From Pseudomonadota bacterium (GTDB taxonomy: Bacteria; Pseudomonadota; Gammaproteobacteria; Burkholderiales; Burkholderiaceae_C), in contig JAVHYA010000002.1 in NCBI GenBank assembly GCA_031119395.1, positions 62,001 through 126,000 of the forward strand: DNA of 64,000 nt. The letters run 5' to 3'. Below are positions 8,831-20,301 of the stretch, one piece after another; within the stretch, counting starts at the first letter, position 1; each line of letters opens with the position of its first letter. The translations under genes were made by a program, and so were the position numbers. The notes beneath the pieces are model-generated. The model saw nothing but the letters and a program-made list of their open reading frames with translations, searched no databases and was not told where the DNA came from.

Positions 8831-9279
8831 TGCGCTTCGGCCAGCATCGTGAGCCGCTCGGCCTGCCAGGCGTACTCGGGTTCGAAGGACTCGGGGTCGG
8901 CGACCGCGCCGTACCCGCCCTGTCCGTAGACCGCCGCATAGGCCGCGTACTCGGCCGCCTGCAGCGCCTTGCCCGCCACCGCGCAGGCCACGGCATAGGT
9001 CGCCGACACGGCGGCATGGCCGCAGCCATCGAGGGAGCGGGAGCCGGGGTGCCGATTGGCCAGGCGCGCCGCGTCCGCGGCCACGCGGGCCAGTGCGTCA
9101 CGGTCGGTCTCGCCCGCCAGGAAGCGTCCGAGCGCCTGCAGGGCGGCGACGGCCTGCGGGTCTTCGAGCAGGTGCGCCACCCGCTGGACGCAGGCGTGCG
9201 CGAAGGCCAGGCGCAAGCGCTCGTTCACCGGCGAGTCGAGATCGAGCGTGCGGGCCACGCGCTCCAGTGCATGGTTCAT
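8827..9279 (-). CDS. Imm5-like putative immunity-family protein
   Basis: 150 residues, all-helical and alanine-rich. It starts at the ATG with an upstream GGAG rather than at longer in-frame extensions. The arrangement (FAHACVQRVAHLLEDPQ, RHPGSRSLDGCGHAAVSATYAVACAV, KALQAAEYAAYAAVYG) resembles Imm5-like proteins linked to polymorphic toxins. No toxin gene is nearby, so an immunity role is unsupported by context. Family assignment is from memory. Confidence 0.5.
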   Translation of the reverse strand: MNHALERVARTLDLDSPVNERLRLAFAHACVQRVAHLLEDPQAVAALQALGRFLAGETDRDALARVAADAARLANRHPGSRSLDGCGHAAVSATYAVACAVAGKALQAAEYAAYAAVYGQGGYGAVADPESFEPEYAWQAERLTMLAEAH

Positions 9280-9383
9280 GGCGAGCTCCCGCAGAAACCG
9301 GCGCCGCGCTCCACCGCGAGCCAGACGGCCGCCACGGCCGGGTCGGGCATCCTCGCTGCGCCGCGGCACACGGCGGTGCGCTC

Positions 9384-9785
9384 TCAGCGCGGCGTCGCCG
9401 GCCGGTGCAACGCGCAGAGCTTGTTGCCGTCCGGGTCGCGCACGTACGACAGGTACATCGCGCCGAGCTTGCCCTCGCGCAGGCCGGGCGGCTCCTCGAT
9501 GGAGGTGCCGCCGTTCGCCACCGCCACGTCGTGGAACTCGGTCACCTGCTCGGGCGAGCTGCACTTGAAGCCGATGGTGCCGCCGTTGGCGCCGCAGGCC
9601 GATTCGCCGTTGAGGGGCTCGCTGATGCAGAAGCTCGCGCCGTCGTGGCGGTAGAACAGGCGGGTCTGGCCGGTGAGGTTCTGGTTGCGCACCGGCTCGC
9701 CGGCGCCGAGCACGGCGAGCACCGCGTCGTAGAAGCGCTTGGAGCGCTCGATGTCGTTGGACCCCACCATCACATGGCTGAACAT
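9384..9785 (-). CDS. VOC-family protein (glyoxalase/dioxygenase fold)
   Basis: 133 residues from MFSHVMVGSNDIERSKRFYD, the classic first beta-alpha unit of a vicinal oxygen chelate domain, ending YVRDPDGNKLCALHRP with the usual metal-ligand region. One domain pair, so it probably acts as a dimer. Such proteins include lactoylglutathione lyase-like enzymes; the substrate cannot be told. Confidence 0.85.
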   Translation of the reverse strand: MFSHVMVGSNDIERSKRFYDAVLAVLGAGEPVRNQNLTGQTRLFYRHDGASFCISEPLNGESACGANGGTIGFKCSSPEQVTEFHDVAVANGGTSIEEPPGLREGKLGAMYLSYVRDPDGNKLCALHRPATPR

Positions 9786-9936
9786 GGTTGTCTTGTCTCC
9801 GGTTGTGGACCGGCGATGGTAAGTGCCGCCGCCCTGCATCCCCTCCCCCAACCCGGCCCATCCCGCACAATCGGCGACACCGCGCGGCCGGATCACCGGC
9901 ATGCCGCCACATCCTCCGCCTTGAGCAAAAAATGCC

Positions 9937-9981
9937 TGCAGCGCCCGTCCATCGGGCGCGGACAGCTATGAATTCGATAGC
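9937..9981. repeat. Palindromic repeat, copy 3 (holds the sulP start codon)
   Basis: GCAGCGCCCGTCCATCGGGC, then GCGGACAGCTATGAATTCGATAGC; inverted orientation. The ATG inside the GCTATGAATTCGATAGC hairpin is the likely start of the downstream SulP gene. Confidence 0.75.
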
Positions 9982-11659
9982 AACGACCGCCGCCCGCCAC
10001 GAACGCCTCGCGCGCTGGCTTCCCTTCCTGAACTGGCCGCGCCCCGACCGCGCACTGCTCGTCAACGAAGCCACGGCCGGCATCACCGTCGCGCTCATGG
10101 TGATCCCGCAGGGTGTGGCGTACGCGGCGCTGGCGGGCATGCCCCTGATCACCGGGATCTACGCGGCGCTGTTCCCGGCGTTGATCGCCGTGCTGTTCAG
10201 TTCGTCGGCCCGGCTGTCGGTCGGGCCCACCGCGCTCACCAGCCTGCTGGTGGGCGCCTCGCTGGCCCCGCTGGCGGTGCCGGGCAGCCGCGAATGGGTG
10301 TCGCTGGCGGTGTGGCTCACGCTGCTGTCGGGCGCGATGCAGGTGCTGCTGGGCGCGGCGCGCTTCGGCTGGCTGCTGCGGCTGGTGAACTCGCCGGTGC
10401 TGATGGGCTTCACCCAAGGTGCGGCGGTGCTGATCACGCTGTCGCAACTGCCGGCCCTGCTGGGCTTCACGGGCCGCAGCTTCGCGCAGGCACTGCACGG
10501 GCCGGCCCCGGACTTCGTCGCCATCGCCTTCGGCCTGGGCAGCATGGCGATGCTGTGGGCAGGCAAGCGCTTCACGCCGCGCTTCCCGACCACCATGGCG
10601 CTGGTGGCGCTGAGCGCCGCCCTGAGCTTCGCCGTGAGCTATGCGCTGCGCGGCGGCGCGGTGATCGGCGCCCTGCCTTCGGGCCTGCCTTCGTTCTACC
10701 TGCCGATGGGCCTGTCGTGGAACGAGCTGGGTGCCCTGCTGCTGCCGGCCTTCCTGGTCACGCTGGTGAGCTTCCTGGAGACGGCCTCCAGCGCCAAGGT
10801 GGACAACGCGCGCGCCGGCAAGCTGTGGAACGAGAACCAGGACCTGATCGGCCAGGGCCTGGGCAAGATCGCCTCCGGCCTGAGCGGCTCCTTTCCCACC
10901 AGCTCGTCCTTCTCGCGCTCGGCGATCACGCTGTATGCGGGCGCCAAGTCGCAGTGGTCGACGCTGTTCAGCGTGGCCGTCGTCGCTGCCGCGCTGCTGT
11001 GGGCCATGCCGCTGCTCTACCACGTGCCGCAGGCGGTGCTGGCGGCCATCGTGGCCACCGCCACGATCGGGCTGCTCAAGCCCTCGGCCTTCGTGGCGCT
11101 GTGGCGCATCTCGCGCATCGAGGCGGCCATCGCCTTCGGCACCTTCGTGCTCACCATCGCCACCGCGCCGTCGATCTACTGGGGCGTGCTGGGCGGCCTG
11201 CTGGCGGCGCTGGCGCACTACATGTACCGGCACCTGCATCCGCGCATCGTCGAGGTGGGCCTGCACCCGGACGGCAGCCTGCGCGACCGGCACCTGCTGA
11301 GCCTGCCCGCACTGGCGCCGAACCTGTACGCGCTGCGCATGGATGCGGAGCTGGACTTCGCCTCCGCCAGCACGCTGGAGCGCGCCATCACCTCCGCCGT
11401 GGCCGAGCGGCCGGGCCTGACGGACGTGTGCCTCTTCGCCCACCCCATCAACCGCGTGGACCTCACCGGGGCCGAGGTGTTCGGCAGCATCCGCCGCGCG
11501 CTCGAGAACCAGGGCATCCGGCTGCACGTGTCGGGCCTGAAGCTGCCGGCGATGCAGGTGCTGGAGCGCGCCGGGCTCCTGCAGCCCGGGCCGCTGCTGT
11601 TCACCTACCGCACCGATTCGGAAGCCCTGGCGGCCCTGCGCCGCCGCGCCGCGGACTGA
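9968..11659 (+). CDS. SulP-family anion transporter with STAS domain
   Basis: 563 residues. The N-terminal SulP domain (about 20-420) has the family block NEATAGITVALMVIPQGVAY and about 11-14 hydrophobic segments; a C-terminal STAS domain (about 450-555) contains DLTGAEVFGSIRRALENQG. SulP proteins move sulfate, bicarbonate or dicarboxylates across the inner membrane; which applies here is unknown. The most likely ATG lies inside a palindromic repeat and lacks a clear Shine-Dalgarno, so the start is less sure than the family. It is followed 6 nt later by a small regulator-like gene. Confidence 0.88.
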   Translation: MNSIATTAARHERLARWLPFLNWPRPDRALLVNEATAGITVALMVIPQGVAYAALAGMPLITGIYAALFPALIAVLFSSSARLSVGPTALTSLLVGASLAPLAVPGSREWVSLAVWLTLLSGAMQVLLGAARFGWLLRLVNSPVLMGFTQGAAVLITLSQLPALLGFTGRSFAQALHGPAPDFVAIAFGLGSMAMLWAGKRFTPRFPTTMALVALSAALSFAVSYALRGGAVIGALPSGLPSFYLPMGLSWNELGALLLPAFLVTLVSFLETASSAKVDNARAGKLWNENQDLIGQGLGKIASGLSGSFPTSSSFSRSAITLYAGAKSQWSTLFSVAVVAAALLWAMPLLYHVPQAVLAAIVATATIGLLKPSAFVALWRISRIEAAIAFGTFVLTIATAPSIYWGVLGGLLAALAHYMYRHLHPRIVEVGLHPDGSLRDRHLLSLPALAPNLYALRMDAELDFASASTLERAITSAVAERPGLTDVCLFAHPINRVDLTGAEVFGSIRRALENQGIRLHVSGLKLPAMQVLERAGLLQPGPLLFTYRTDSEALAALRRRAAD

Positions 11660-11665
11660 GCGGGC

Positions 11666-12343
11666 ATGGGCATCGCCGACTTCCTGCTGTCCCTCGAGGT
11701 CCAGGAGATTCTCAAGACCGCCTACGCCCGGCCCGCCGAGCCCTTCACCGCCGGCGACGTGCCGCGGGCCGGCCGCGCCGACCCGGCCGCGTTCGAGCTG
11801 GCCCTGGAACACCTGCTCGCCCAGCGCGTCCTGCTGCCCGGCCCCGCGCCCAGCGACGACGGCGATGGCGACGGCCGGCCGGCCACGTACCTGGCCAACA
11901 CCGGGTTCCTGTTCTACCCGGAGCTGCGCCGCATGGCGCTGAAGTCCTTCGCGGCCGCGGAACCGCTGCGCCAGATGCTGCGCACGAAGTTCCGCCGCGC
12001 GGTGCGGCAGGCCTGGATCCTCGGCGAGAACGTCGCTGCCGGCACGGTCTCGGTCCTCGTCGTGCACGGCGAACAGATGCCCGAGCGCACCGAGCTCGAC
12101 GCGGCCCTGCGCAAGCTGCTGAAGTCGGGCCGCATGCGCATGCACCTGGAGGTGCAGGTGCTGTCGGAGGCGGCCCTGCACCGGCAACGGCAGGTCGAGC
12201 CGCTCAGAAGCCGGCTGTCGGGCGAGGACTGCATCGAGCTGGTCGCACCGGACAAGGCCCAGGCCGATGCAGGGACGGCGCCGCGCGGGCTGCTGGCTCG
12301 TGCACGGCACCGGCTCGCGGCGCTGTCGGGCCGCTCGCGCTGA
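11666..12343 (+). CDS. Winged-helix protein with nucleotidyltransferase-like half, unknown role
   Basis: 225 residues, ATG 6 nt after the sulP stop, so probably co-transcribed. Residues 1-70 (LLSLEVQEILKTAYARP, then a region ending HLLAQRVLLPG) look like an ArsR-type winged helix. YLANTGFLFYPELRRMALKS and a following RQAWILGENVAAGTVSVLVV resemble the join between such a domain and a MNT/KNTase-type nucleotidyltransferase, but the GSxxxG...DxD catalytic signature is not recognisable. Possibly a catalytically dead member acting as a regulator. Function not assigned. Confidence 0.5.
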   Translation: MGIADFLLSLEVQEILKTAYARPAEPFTAGDVPRAGRADPAAFELALEHLLAQRVLLPGPAPSDDGDGDGRPATYLANTGFLFYPELRRMALKSFAAAEPLRQMLRTKFRRAVRQAWILGENVAAGTVSVLVVHGEQMPERTELDAALRKLLKSGRMRMHLEVQVLSEAALHRQRQVEPLRSRLSGEDCIELVAPDKAQADAGTAPRGLLARARHRLAALSGRSR

Positions 12344-12358
12344 GGCCGCGCGCGAAGC

Positions 12359-12763
12359 TCAACCGTCCTGCACGCGTCCACGCAGCTTCTTGACCTGCGC
12401 GCGCTGCGTCTTGCCCTCGAGCCGCCGCCGCACGGACCCGAGCGTGGGCTTCGTGGCGCGCCGCACGCGCGGCGGCAGCGCCGCGCTGTCGACCAGCGCC
12501 TGCAGCCGCGCCAGCGCGTCGGCGCGGTTGAGTTCCTGCGTGCGGTGGCGCTGCGCCTTGATGACGATCACGCCCTCCTGCGTCAGCCGCGCGTCGCTCA
12601 GCGCCAGGAGCCGCGCCTTCACCGCCTCCGGCAGCGAACTCGCAGCCACGTCGAAACGCAGGTGCACCGCGCTCGACACCTTGTTCACGTTCTGCCCACC
12701 CGCGCCCTGGGCCCGGATGGCGGTGAACTCGACGTCGCGCTCGTCGACGAGGATGGAGGTCAT
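12359..12763 (-). CDS. arfB: Alternative ribosome-rescue peptidyl-tRNA hydrolase ArfB
   Basis: 134 residues with the release-factor-like catalytic GGQ at 22-24 (RAQGAGGQNVNKVSSAVHLR) and a Lys/Arg-rich C-terminal tail (RRRLEGKTQRAQVKKLRGR) that in ArfB/YaeJ inserts into the empty mRNA channel of stalled ribosomes. Lacks the codon-recognition domains of RF1/RF2. Rescues non-stop complexes independently of tmRNA. Confidence 0.92.
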   Translation of the reverse strand: MTSILVDERDVEFTAIRAQGAGGQNVNKVSSAVHLRFDVAASSLPEAVKARLLALSDARLTQEGVIVIKAQRHRTQELNRADALARLQALVDSAALPPRVRRATKPTLGSVRRRLEGKTQRAQVKKLRGRVQDG

Positions 12764-12849
12764 GGCAAGCGAATGCGGGCAGCCGGACGCGAAAGAAATA
12801 CCAAGGTCACACGAAGAACGCGAAAGGATCCAAGAATTGCTGTTCCTGC

Positions 12850-12890
12850 TTTCGCGACCTTCGCGAAACCTTCGCGCCCTTCGCGTACGG
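12850..12890. repeat. Short direct CTTCGCG repeats
   Basis: TTCGCG recurs four times in 40 bp (TTTCGCGAC, CTTCGCGAAA, CCTTCGCGCC, CTTCGCGTAC) between arfB and the thiolase gene. It is separate from the GCTAT...ATAGC repeat family. No function is apparent. Confidence 0.5.
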
Positions 12891-12900
12891 ATGTCCGCCT

Positions 12901-14088
12901 TCAGACCCGCTCGAAGATCGCCGCGATCCCCTGCCCGCCGCCGATGCACATCGTCACCAGCGCATAGCGGCCCTGCACCCGGTGCAGTTCGGCGATGGCC
13001 TTGACGGTGATGATCGCGCCGGTGGCGCCCACGGGATGGCCCAGCGAGATGCCCGAGCCGTTGACGTTGACCTTGGCGGGATCGAAGTCCAGTTCCTTCA
13101 TCACCGCACAGGCCTGCGCGGCGAAGGCCTCGTTCGACTCGATCACGTCGAGGTCGCCCACCTTCAGGCCGGTGCGCTCGAGCACCTTGCGCGTGGCGGG
13201 CACCGGGCCGATGCCCATGTAGGCCGGCTCGACGCCCGCATGCGCGTAACCCACCAGGCGGGCCAGCGGCTTGAGGCCCAGCGCCTTCGCGCGTGCCCCC
13301 TCGGCCAGCACCACGGCACCGGCGCCGTCGTTGATGCCCGAGGCATTGCCGGCGGTGACGGTGCCGTTCTCCTTCTTGAAGGCGGGCTTCATGCCGGCCA
13401 GGACCTCGACGGTGGTCGCGGCCTTCACGTGCTCGTCGGTGTCGAACACCACCACGCCCTTGCGGGTCTTGATCTCGACCGGGACGATCTGCTCCTTGAA
13501 GCGGCCCTCGGCAATGGCGGCCGCGGCACGGCGATGGCTCTCGGCGGCCAGCGCGTCCTGCTGCTCGCGCGTGATGCCGTGGCGCGCGGCCACGTTCTCG
13601 GCCGTGATGCCCATGTGGATCTTCTGCCAGGGGTCGTGCAGGATGCCCAGCATGTAATCGACGAGCGCCACGTCGCCCATGCGCGCGCCGTAGCGTGCCG
13701 CGGTGTCGAAGTACGGGCCGCGGCTCATCGACTCGGAGCCGGCGCCGATCGCCACGTCGCAGTCGCCCAGCGCGATGGCCTGGGCCGCCGACACGACGGC
13801 CTGCAGCCCCGAGCCGCACAGGCGGTTGACGTTGAAGGCCGGCGTCTCGATCGGGCAGCCGGCGTCGATGGCGGCCACGCGGCTGAGGTAGGCGTCCTTG
13901 GTGTCGGTGGGGATGACGTTGCCCATCACCACGTGGCCGACTTCGGCGGGCGCCACGCCGGCGCGTTCGATGGCCGCCTTGACGGCGGTGGTGGCGAGCT
14001 GGGTGTTGGGCACGTCCTTCAGCGAGCCGCCGAAGGTGCCGATGGCGGTGCGGGCGGTGCCGACCACGAAGATGTCGCGAGAGGTCAT
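12901..14088 (-). CDS. bktB: Acetyl-CoA C-acyltransferase, BktB-like beta-ketothiolase
   Basis: 395 residues from the ATG at 14088, which has AGGAG seven bases upstream; a TTG two codons earlier is less likely. Catalytic residues of thiolase: nucleophile C91 in [11 protein letters not shown]351 in GHPVGATG, and C381 in CIGGGQG. Overall pattern ([42 protein letters not shown]) is closest to BktB-type enzymes that condense or cleave acetyl-CoA and short acyl-CoAs in PHA or fatty-acid metabolism. No phaC or phaB is in the window. Confidence 0.9.
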   Translation of the reverse strand: MTSRDIFVVGTARTAIGTFGGSLKDVPNTQLATTAVKAAIERAGVAPAEVGHVVMGNVIPTDTKDAYLSRVAAIDAGCPIETPAFNVNRLCGSGLQAVVSAAQAIALGDCDVAIGAGSESMSRGPYFDTAARYGARMGDVALVDYMLGILHDPWQKIHMGITAENVAARHGITREQQDALAAESHRRAAAAIAEGRFKEQIVPVEIKTRKGVVVFDTDEHVKAATTVEVLAGMKPAFKKENGTVTAGNASGINDGAGAVVLAEGARAKALGLKPLARLVGYAHAGVEPAYMGIGPVPATRKVLERTGLKVGDLDVIESNEAFAAQACAVMKELDFDPAKVNVNGSGISLGHPVGATGAIITVKAIAELHRVQGRYALVTMCIGGGQGIAAIFERV

Positions 14089-14235
14089 GAGCAAACTCCT
14101 GGGATGAAAGATCAGCGGGATCAGCGCCGACTATGCCGCGAAATCCCCGGCTCGACTGCCGCCGACCGGACGCCTTGCCCGGCATCGCGCCGCCAGCTGC
14201 GCCAGCGCAAGGCGCATGGCGTGCCGGATCGGCCC

Positions 14236-14280
14236 GCAGCGCCCGTCCTGCCTGCGCGAGGCGCTATCGAATCAGGAGCA
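14236..14280. repeat. Palindromic repeat, copy 4
   Basis: GCAGCGCCCGTCCTGCCTGC followed by GCGAGGCGCTATCGAATCAGGAGCAG; inverted orientation, with a degenerate second hairpin arm. The spacer from 14089 to 14347 otherwise holds only the terminator next to it. Confidence 0.7.
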
Positions 14281-14289
14281 GAAAAGAAA

Positions 14290-14320
14290 GCGCCGCTGCG
14301 GGCGGAGCCGGCAGCGGCGC
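14290..14320 (-). terminator. Intrinsic terminator of the clpB transcript
   Basis: GCGCCGCTGC (14290-14299) pairs perfectly with GCAGCGGCGC (14311-14320); on the minus strand the stem is followed by TTTCTTTTC. It sits just after the small membrane protein gene that follows clpB. Confidence 0.75.
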
Positions 14321-14347
14321 GGGGACGCGTTCGACGCAGGAGGCGCG

Positions 14348-14701
14348 TCAGTCCCGACCCGGGACCGGGCGGGCCCGCACGTCGGTCACCTCGTCGCTCC
14401 CGCGGCCGATGTTCGCCACCGGGCTCTGGACGGACTCGCCGCGCGCACGCGCGCCGGCGACGTCGGCGGCCGTCGGTCCGCCCTGCCGGGCGGCCGCGGC
14501 GCGAAAGCGCTCGAAGCCGGCCCGCGGGTCGAAGCGGTTGCCGAACATCACCGTCCACGGCGTCAGCGGCTTGCCGGTGAGCCGGGCCCACCCGGCGCGG
14601 GCCATCCACACCCCGACCAGCAGCAGGGCCGCCACGGCCAGGCTGGCCGCGAACAGCAGGCCCATGAAGAACAGGATGACGCGGATCAGAAAGCTGAACA
14701 T
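14348..14701 (-). CDS. Small membrane protein downstream of clpB, unknown
   Basis: 117 residues. Residues 1-33 (FLIRVILFFMGLLFAASLAVAAL in part) form one long or two short membrane segments. The remainder is soluble, Ala/Arg-rich and probably disordered. Six bases separate it from the clpB stop and a terminator follows, so it belongs to the clpB transcript. I do not recognise the family. Confidence 0.6.
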   Translation of the reverse strand: MFSFLIRVILFFMGLLFAASLAVAALLLVGVWMARAGWARLTGKPLTPWTVMFGNRFDPRAGFERFRAAAARQGGPTAADVAGARARGESVQSPVANIGRGSDEVTDVRARPVPGRD

Positions 14702-14707
14702 GAACGC

Positions 14708-17329
<2,622 letters not shown>

Positions 17330-17580
17330 GAAAATAAACCTCCGGACTGCCGCGCATTTGCGGTTTCTACCCTCGAAATCAAGGCGTTTCCATTGGCCGC
17401 GGCCGCTTTTTTTGGGCCAAGGCTTGTGCTGGATCAGGCGCGGCCCGGCGGCACGCTCCGGGCGATCCCGGTGTCGGCGCCATGGGCGAAGGCCCACAAT
17501 GCGGCCCGGCCGCCCGTCGCGGGCGCAGTTCCTGCATGGCGTCGCGCCTCTTTGCAGCTTTCCCATCGGAGTTTTCTTCC

Positions 17581-18588
17581 ATGCCCTTTTCCTCCCCGAC
17601 TTCCCTCCTCGCCGGCGGCACGCGCCTGCTGCGGCGGACCTTCACCGTCGGCGCCCTGCTGGCTGCCGCCGGGCTGGCCCAGGCCCAGCCCACGGGCGCC
17701 CCGATCCGCCTGCTGGTGGGCTTTCCCGCAGGCGCCGGCACCGACGCCATCGCCCGCACGCTGGCCGACAAGCTCAAGGACGAACTGGGCACCGCGGTGG
17801 TGGTCGAGAACCGGGCCGGCGCGGGCGGGCAGATCGCCGCCCAGGCGCTGCGCGCCGCGCCGGCGGACGGCCACACGCTGTTCCTCACCCACGACCACAG
17901 CATCTCGATCCTGCCGCTGGTCACGAAGAACCCGGGCTTCAATCCGGCCACCGATTTCACGCCGGTGGCGGGCTTCGCCACCTTCGCCAACGTGCTGGCG
18001 GTTTCGGGCGCCACGCCGGCCAAGACCATGAACGAGTACGTGCACTGGGTGAAGACCCAGAAGGGCGGCAAGGAGACCATCGGCGTGCCCGCGCCGGGCT
18101 CGATCCCGGTCTTTCTCGTGCAGCTGATCGCCAAGAAGTACGGCATCGACGTGCAGGCCGCGCCCTACCGCGGCAGTGCGCCCATGACCGCCGACATGCT
18201 GGGCAACCAGATCTCGGCCGGGATCGCCTCGGTGCCCGACTTCATCGAATACCAGAAGACGGGCAAGGTGCGCATCGTCGCCACCATCGGCGCCAAGCGC
18301 GACCCGCTGCTGCCGCAGGTGCCCACCTTCGCCGAACTGGGCTTCGAGAACCTGACCGACTACCCCTGGTACGGCGTGTTCGCGCCGGTGGGCACGCCGC
18401 AGCCGGTGGTCGACAAGTTCGGTGCCGCGCTGCAGAAGGTGCTGGCCATGCCCGACGTGAAGAAGAAGCTCACCGACCTGGGCCTGAACGTGGCCTACGA
18501 GTCGCAGGGCCAGTTCGCCGGCCGCGTGCGCAGCTACACCAACACCTGGGCGGGGATCATCCAGGCCAGCGGCTTCCAGCCGCAGTGA
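17581..18588 (+). CDS. Tripartite tricarboxylate (Bug/TctC) periplasmic receptor
   Basis: 335 residues from the ATG at 17581 (GGAG nine bases upstream). A signal peptide with twin arginines ([21 protein letters not shown] in part) precedes the mature start [19 protein letters not shown]. The motif GFPAGAGTD and later [18 protein letters not shown] and [16 protein letters not shown] are hallmarks of the Bug family, very numerous in Burkholderiales. It binds a small carboxylate for uptake, but no TctAB transporter is adjacent, so the ligand is unknown. Confidence 0.92.
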   Translation: MPFSSPTSLLAGGTRLLRRTFTVGALLAAAGLAQAQPTGAPIRLLVGFPAGAGTDAIARTLADKLKDELGTAVVVENRAGAGGQIAAQALRAAPADGHTLFLTHDHSISILPLVTKNPGFNPATDFTPVAGFATFANVLAVSGATPAKTMNEYVHWVKTQKGGKETIGVPAPGSIPVFLVQLIAKKYGIDVQAAPYRGSAPMTADMLGNQISAGIASVPDFIEYQKTGKVRIVATIGAKRDPLLPQVPTFAELGFENLTDYPWYGVFAPVGTPQPVVDKFGAALQKVLAMPDVKKKLTDLGLNVAYESQGQFAGRVRSYTNTWAGIIQASGFQPQ

Positions 18589-18623
18589 TCTCGCCGGCGG
18601 GAGCACGCGCCACCATGAACAGG

Positions 18624-18648
18624 GGGTCCTTCGGGACCCTTTTTCTTT
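18624..18648 (+). terminator. Intrinsic terminator after the Bug receptor
   Basis: GGGTCC, a TTCG tetraloop and GGACCC, followed by TTTTTCTTT: a standard factor-independent terminator 36 nt after the receptor stop. Confidence 0.9.
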
Positions 18649-18794
18649 CGGCCCCCGGCCGGCCGCCGACCGCCCGCGTGATGAAGTTGACCGTTTGTCA
18701 ATAAATGTGACGAAGGTCAGGTGGGGCCCAGCCGCGATCGAGACCCTACGTCCTCCAGCCGATTCCACGCGAAGCGGCGACCCGCGAGGACCCC

Positions 18795-19280
18795 ATGCAG
18801 CACCCCGACCGAACACCGACCCGCCGTCGCACCCGCCTGCGCCACCGGCCCGGTCGCGGCTTCACGCTCATCGAGGTGATGGTCACCGTGGCCATCGTCG
18901 CCATCCTGGCCGCCATCGCCTACCCGTCGTACCGCGACTACGTGCTGAGGGGCCGGCTGGTGGATGCGACCACCGGCCTGGCCAGCTTGCGCGCCAACAT
19001 GGAGCGGTACTTCCAGGACAACCGGACGTACAGGTCCACAGGCACATTCACCTCGCCCTGCCTCGCGACGCCGGCCCCGACGTCAGGCTACTTCCAGCTC
19101 GGTTGCACCAGCGGCCAGCCGACCGACACCACCTTCACGCTGCAGGCCGTCGGGTCCGGGCCGGTCGCCGGGTTCACCTTCTACGTCGATCAGTCGAACT
19201 CGCGATCCACCACGGTGAGCGGCGTCCCCGGCTGGAGCACGTGCAACAGCGACTGGGTCACGAGGGCCGGCGCATGTTGA
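18795..19280 (+). CDS. pilE: Type IV minor pilin, PilE-like
   Basis: 161 residues. A basic leader (about 22 residues) ends at the prepilin peptidase site RG/FTLIEVMVTVAIVAILAAIA, with Glu at +5 of the mature chain. The C-terminal half has the conserved cysteines (CTSGQP, CNSDW, terminal C) of PilE-like minor pilins. First gene of the minor pilin operon; its stop overlaps the next start by 7 bases (ATGTTGA). Confidence 0.85.
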   Translation: MQHPDRTPTRRRTRLRHRPGRGFTLIEVMVTVAIVAILAAIAYPSYRDYVLRGRLVDATTGLASLRANMERYFQDNRTYRSTGTFTSPCLATPAPTSGYFQLGCTSGQPTDTTFTLQAVGSGPVAGFTFYVDQSNSRSTTVSGVPGWSTCNSDWVTRAGAC

Positions 19281-19897
19281 CGTGCCCGTCCCGTCCCGCC
19301 GGCCCGCGCGGCTTCTCCCTCATCGAGCTGATGGTGACGGTCACGTTGCTGGGCGTGCTGGTGCTGCTCGCCATGCCCAGCATGGCGGCCTGGATCCGCA
19401 ACAACAAGGTGCGCACCGTCGCCGATGCCCTGGAGAACGGCCTGCGCGTGGCGCAGGTCGAGGCCACCCGCCGCAGCCGCCAGGTGGTGTTCGTGCTGAC
19501 CAACAGCCCGACGCCTGCCAGCAGCCTCACGGCGGTGGCCAATGGCGGCTACTGGGCCACGAAGACGATCAAGCTGGCAACCGGCAGCAGCGACACGGCC
19601 GAGTTCATCGAAAGCGGCACGCTGAACGGCACGGCGGCCAACGTGCAGATCAAGGGCCCCACGGCGGTCTGCTTCAGTGCACTGGGCCGCGTCACCTTCC
19701 CTGCGAACACCGGCATCACCGGCGGCAGCTGCGCGCCCCCCGCCGCGGCGACGGCCGATGCGGCCCGGTACGACATCAGCCTGGACGGCCCCGACGCACG
19801 ACCCCTGCGGGTGCTCGTCGGCCTGGGCGGCCAGGTGCGCATGTGCGACCCGGCCAAGGCCCTGTCGTCCACGCATCCGGACGGGTGCCCCCCATGA
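19274..19897 (+). CDS. GspH/FimT-family pseudopilin
   Basis: 207 residues, start overlapping the previous stop. A 13-residue leader precedes the cleavage site RG/FSLIELMVTVTLLGVLVLL, and the soluble part (VATRRSRQVVF-type strand, late CFSALGRVTF and VCDP-like region) fits the GspH/FimT family. In type IV pili this subunit (FimT/FimU) helps prime pilus assembly. Its last bases overlap the pilV start (ATGA). Confidence 0.85.
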   Translation: MLTCPSRPAGPRGFSLIELMVTVTLLGVLVLLAMPSMAAWIRNNKVRTVADALENGLRVAQVEATRRSRQVVFVLTNSPTPASSLTAVANGGYWATKTIKLATGSSDTAEFIESGTLNGTAANVQIKGPTAVCFSALGRVTFPANTGITGGSCAPPAAATADAARYDISLDGPDARPLRVLVGLGGQVRMCDPAKALSSTHPDGCPP

Positions 19898-20301
19898 ACC
19901 GGCAGCCACCCTCGCCTCAGCCGCAAGGTTTCGCATTGCTCGAAGTCCTCGTGGCCGTCCTGCTGTTGTCCTTCGGCATCCTGGGCATCGTGGGCCTGCA
20001 GGCACGCGCCATCAACTTCTCGGTCGATGCCGAGGACCGCAACCGCGCGGCCCTGCTGGCCAACGAGGCGGCCACCGACATGTGGGTCCACCGGTCGGTG
20101 ACGATCCCGGCCGCGCTGCTGTCGGCATGGCAGGCCAAGGTCGGCAATCCCGCCGCCGGGGGCCTGCCCGGTGCCAGCGCCACCATCACCTCCATCTCGG
20201 CCAACAGCGCCGACATCCTCATCACCTGGCAGGAGCCGGGCCATGCCGGCGACCCGGCCAACACCGGCAGCCGCTTCCAGACCCGGGTGACGCTGCCATG
20301 A
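19894..20301 (+). CDS. pilV: Type IV pilus minor pilin PilV
   Basis: 135 residues with N-terminal QG/FALLEVLVAVLLLSFGILGI, the PilV signature including LLSFGILGIVGLQ, followed by AEDRNRAALLANEAATDM. Part of the priming complex at the pilus tip. Coupled to both neighbours by ATGA overlaps. Confidence 0.9.
   Translation: MNRQPPSPQPQGFALLEVLVAVLLLSFGILGIVGLQARAINFSVDAEDRNRAALLANEAATDMWVHRSVTIPAALLSAWQAKVGNPAAGGLPGASATITSISANSADILITWQEPGHAGDPANTGSRFQTRVTLP

Noticed and set aside
17330-17400. Sigma-32 promoter for clpB
   Set aside because: CTTGAT fits a -35, but no acceptable CCCCAT-type -10 lies at the right distance.
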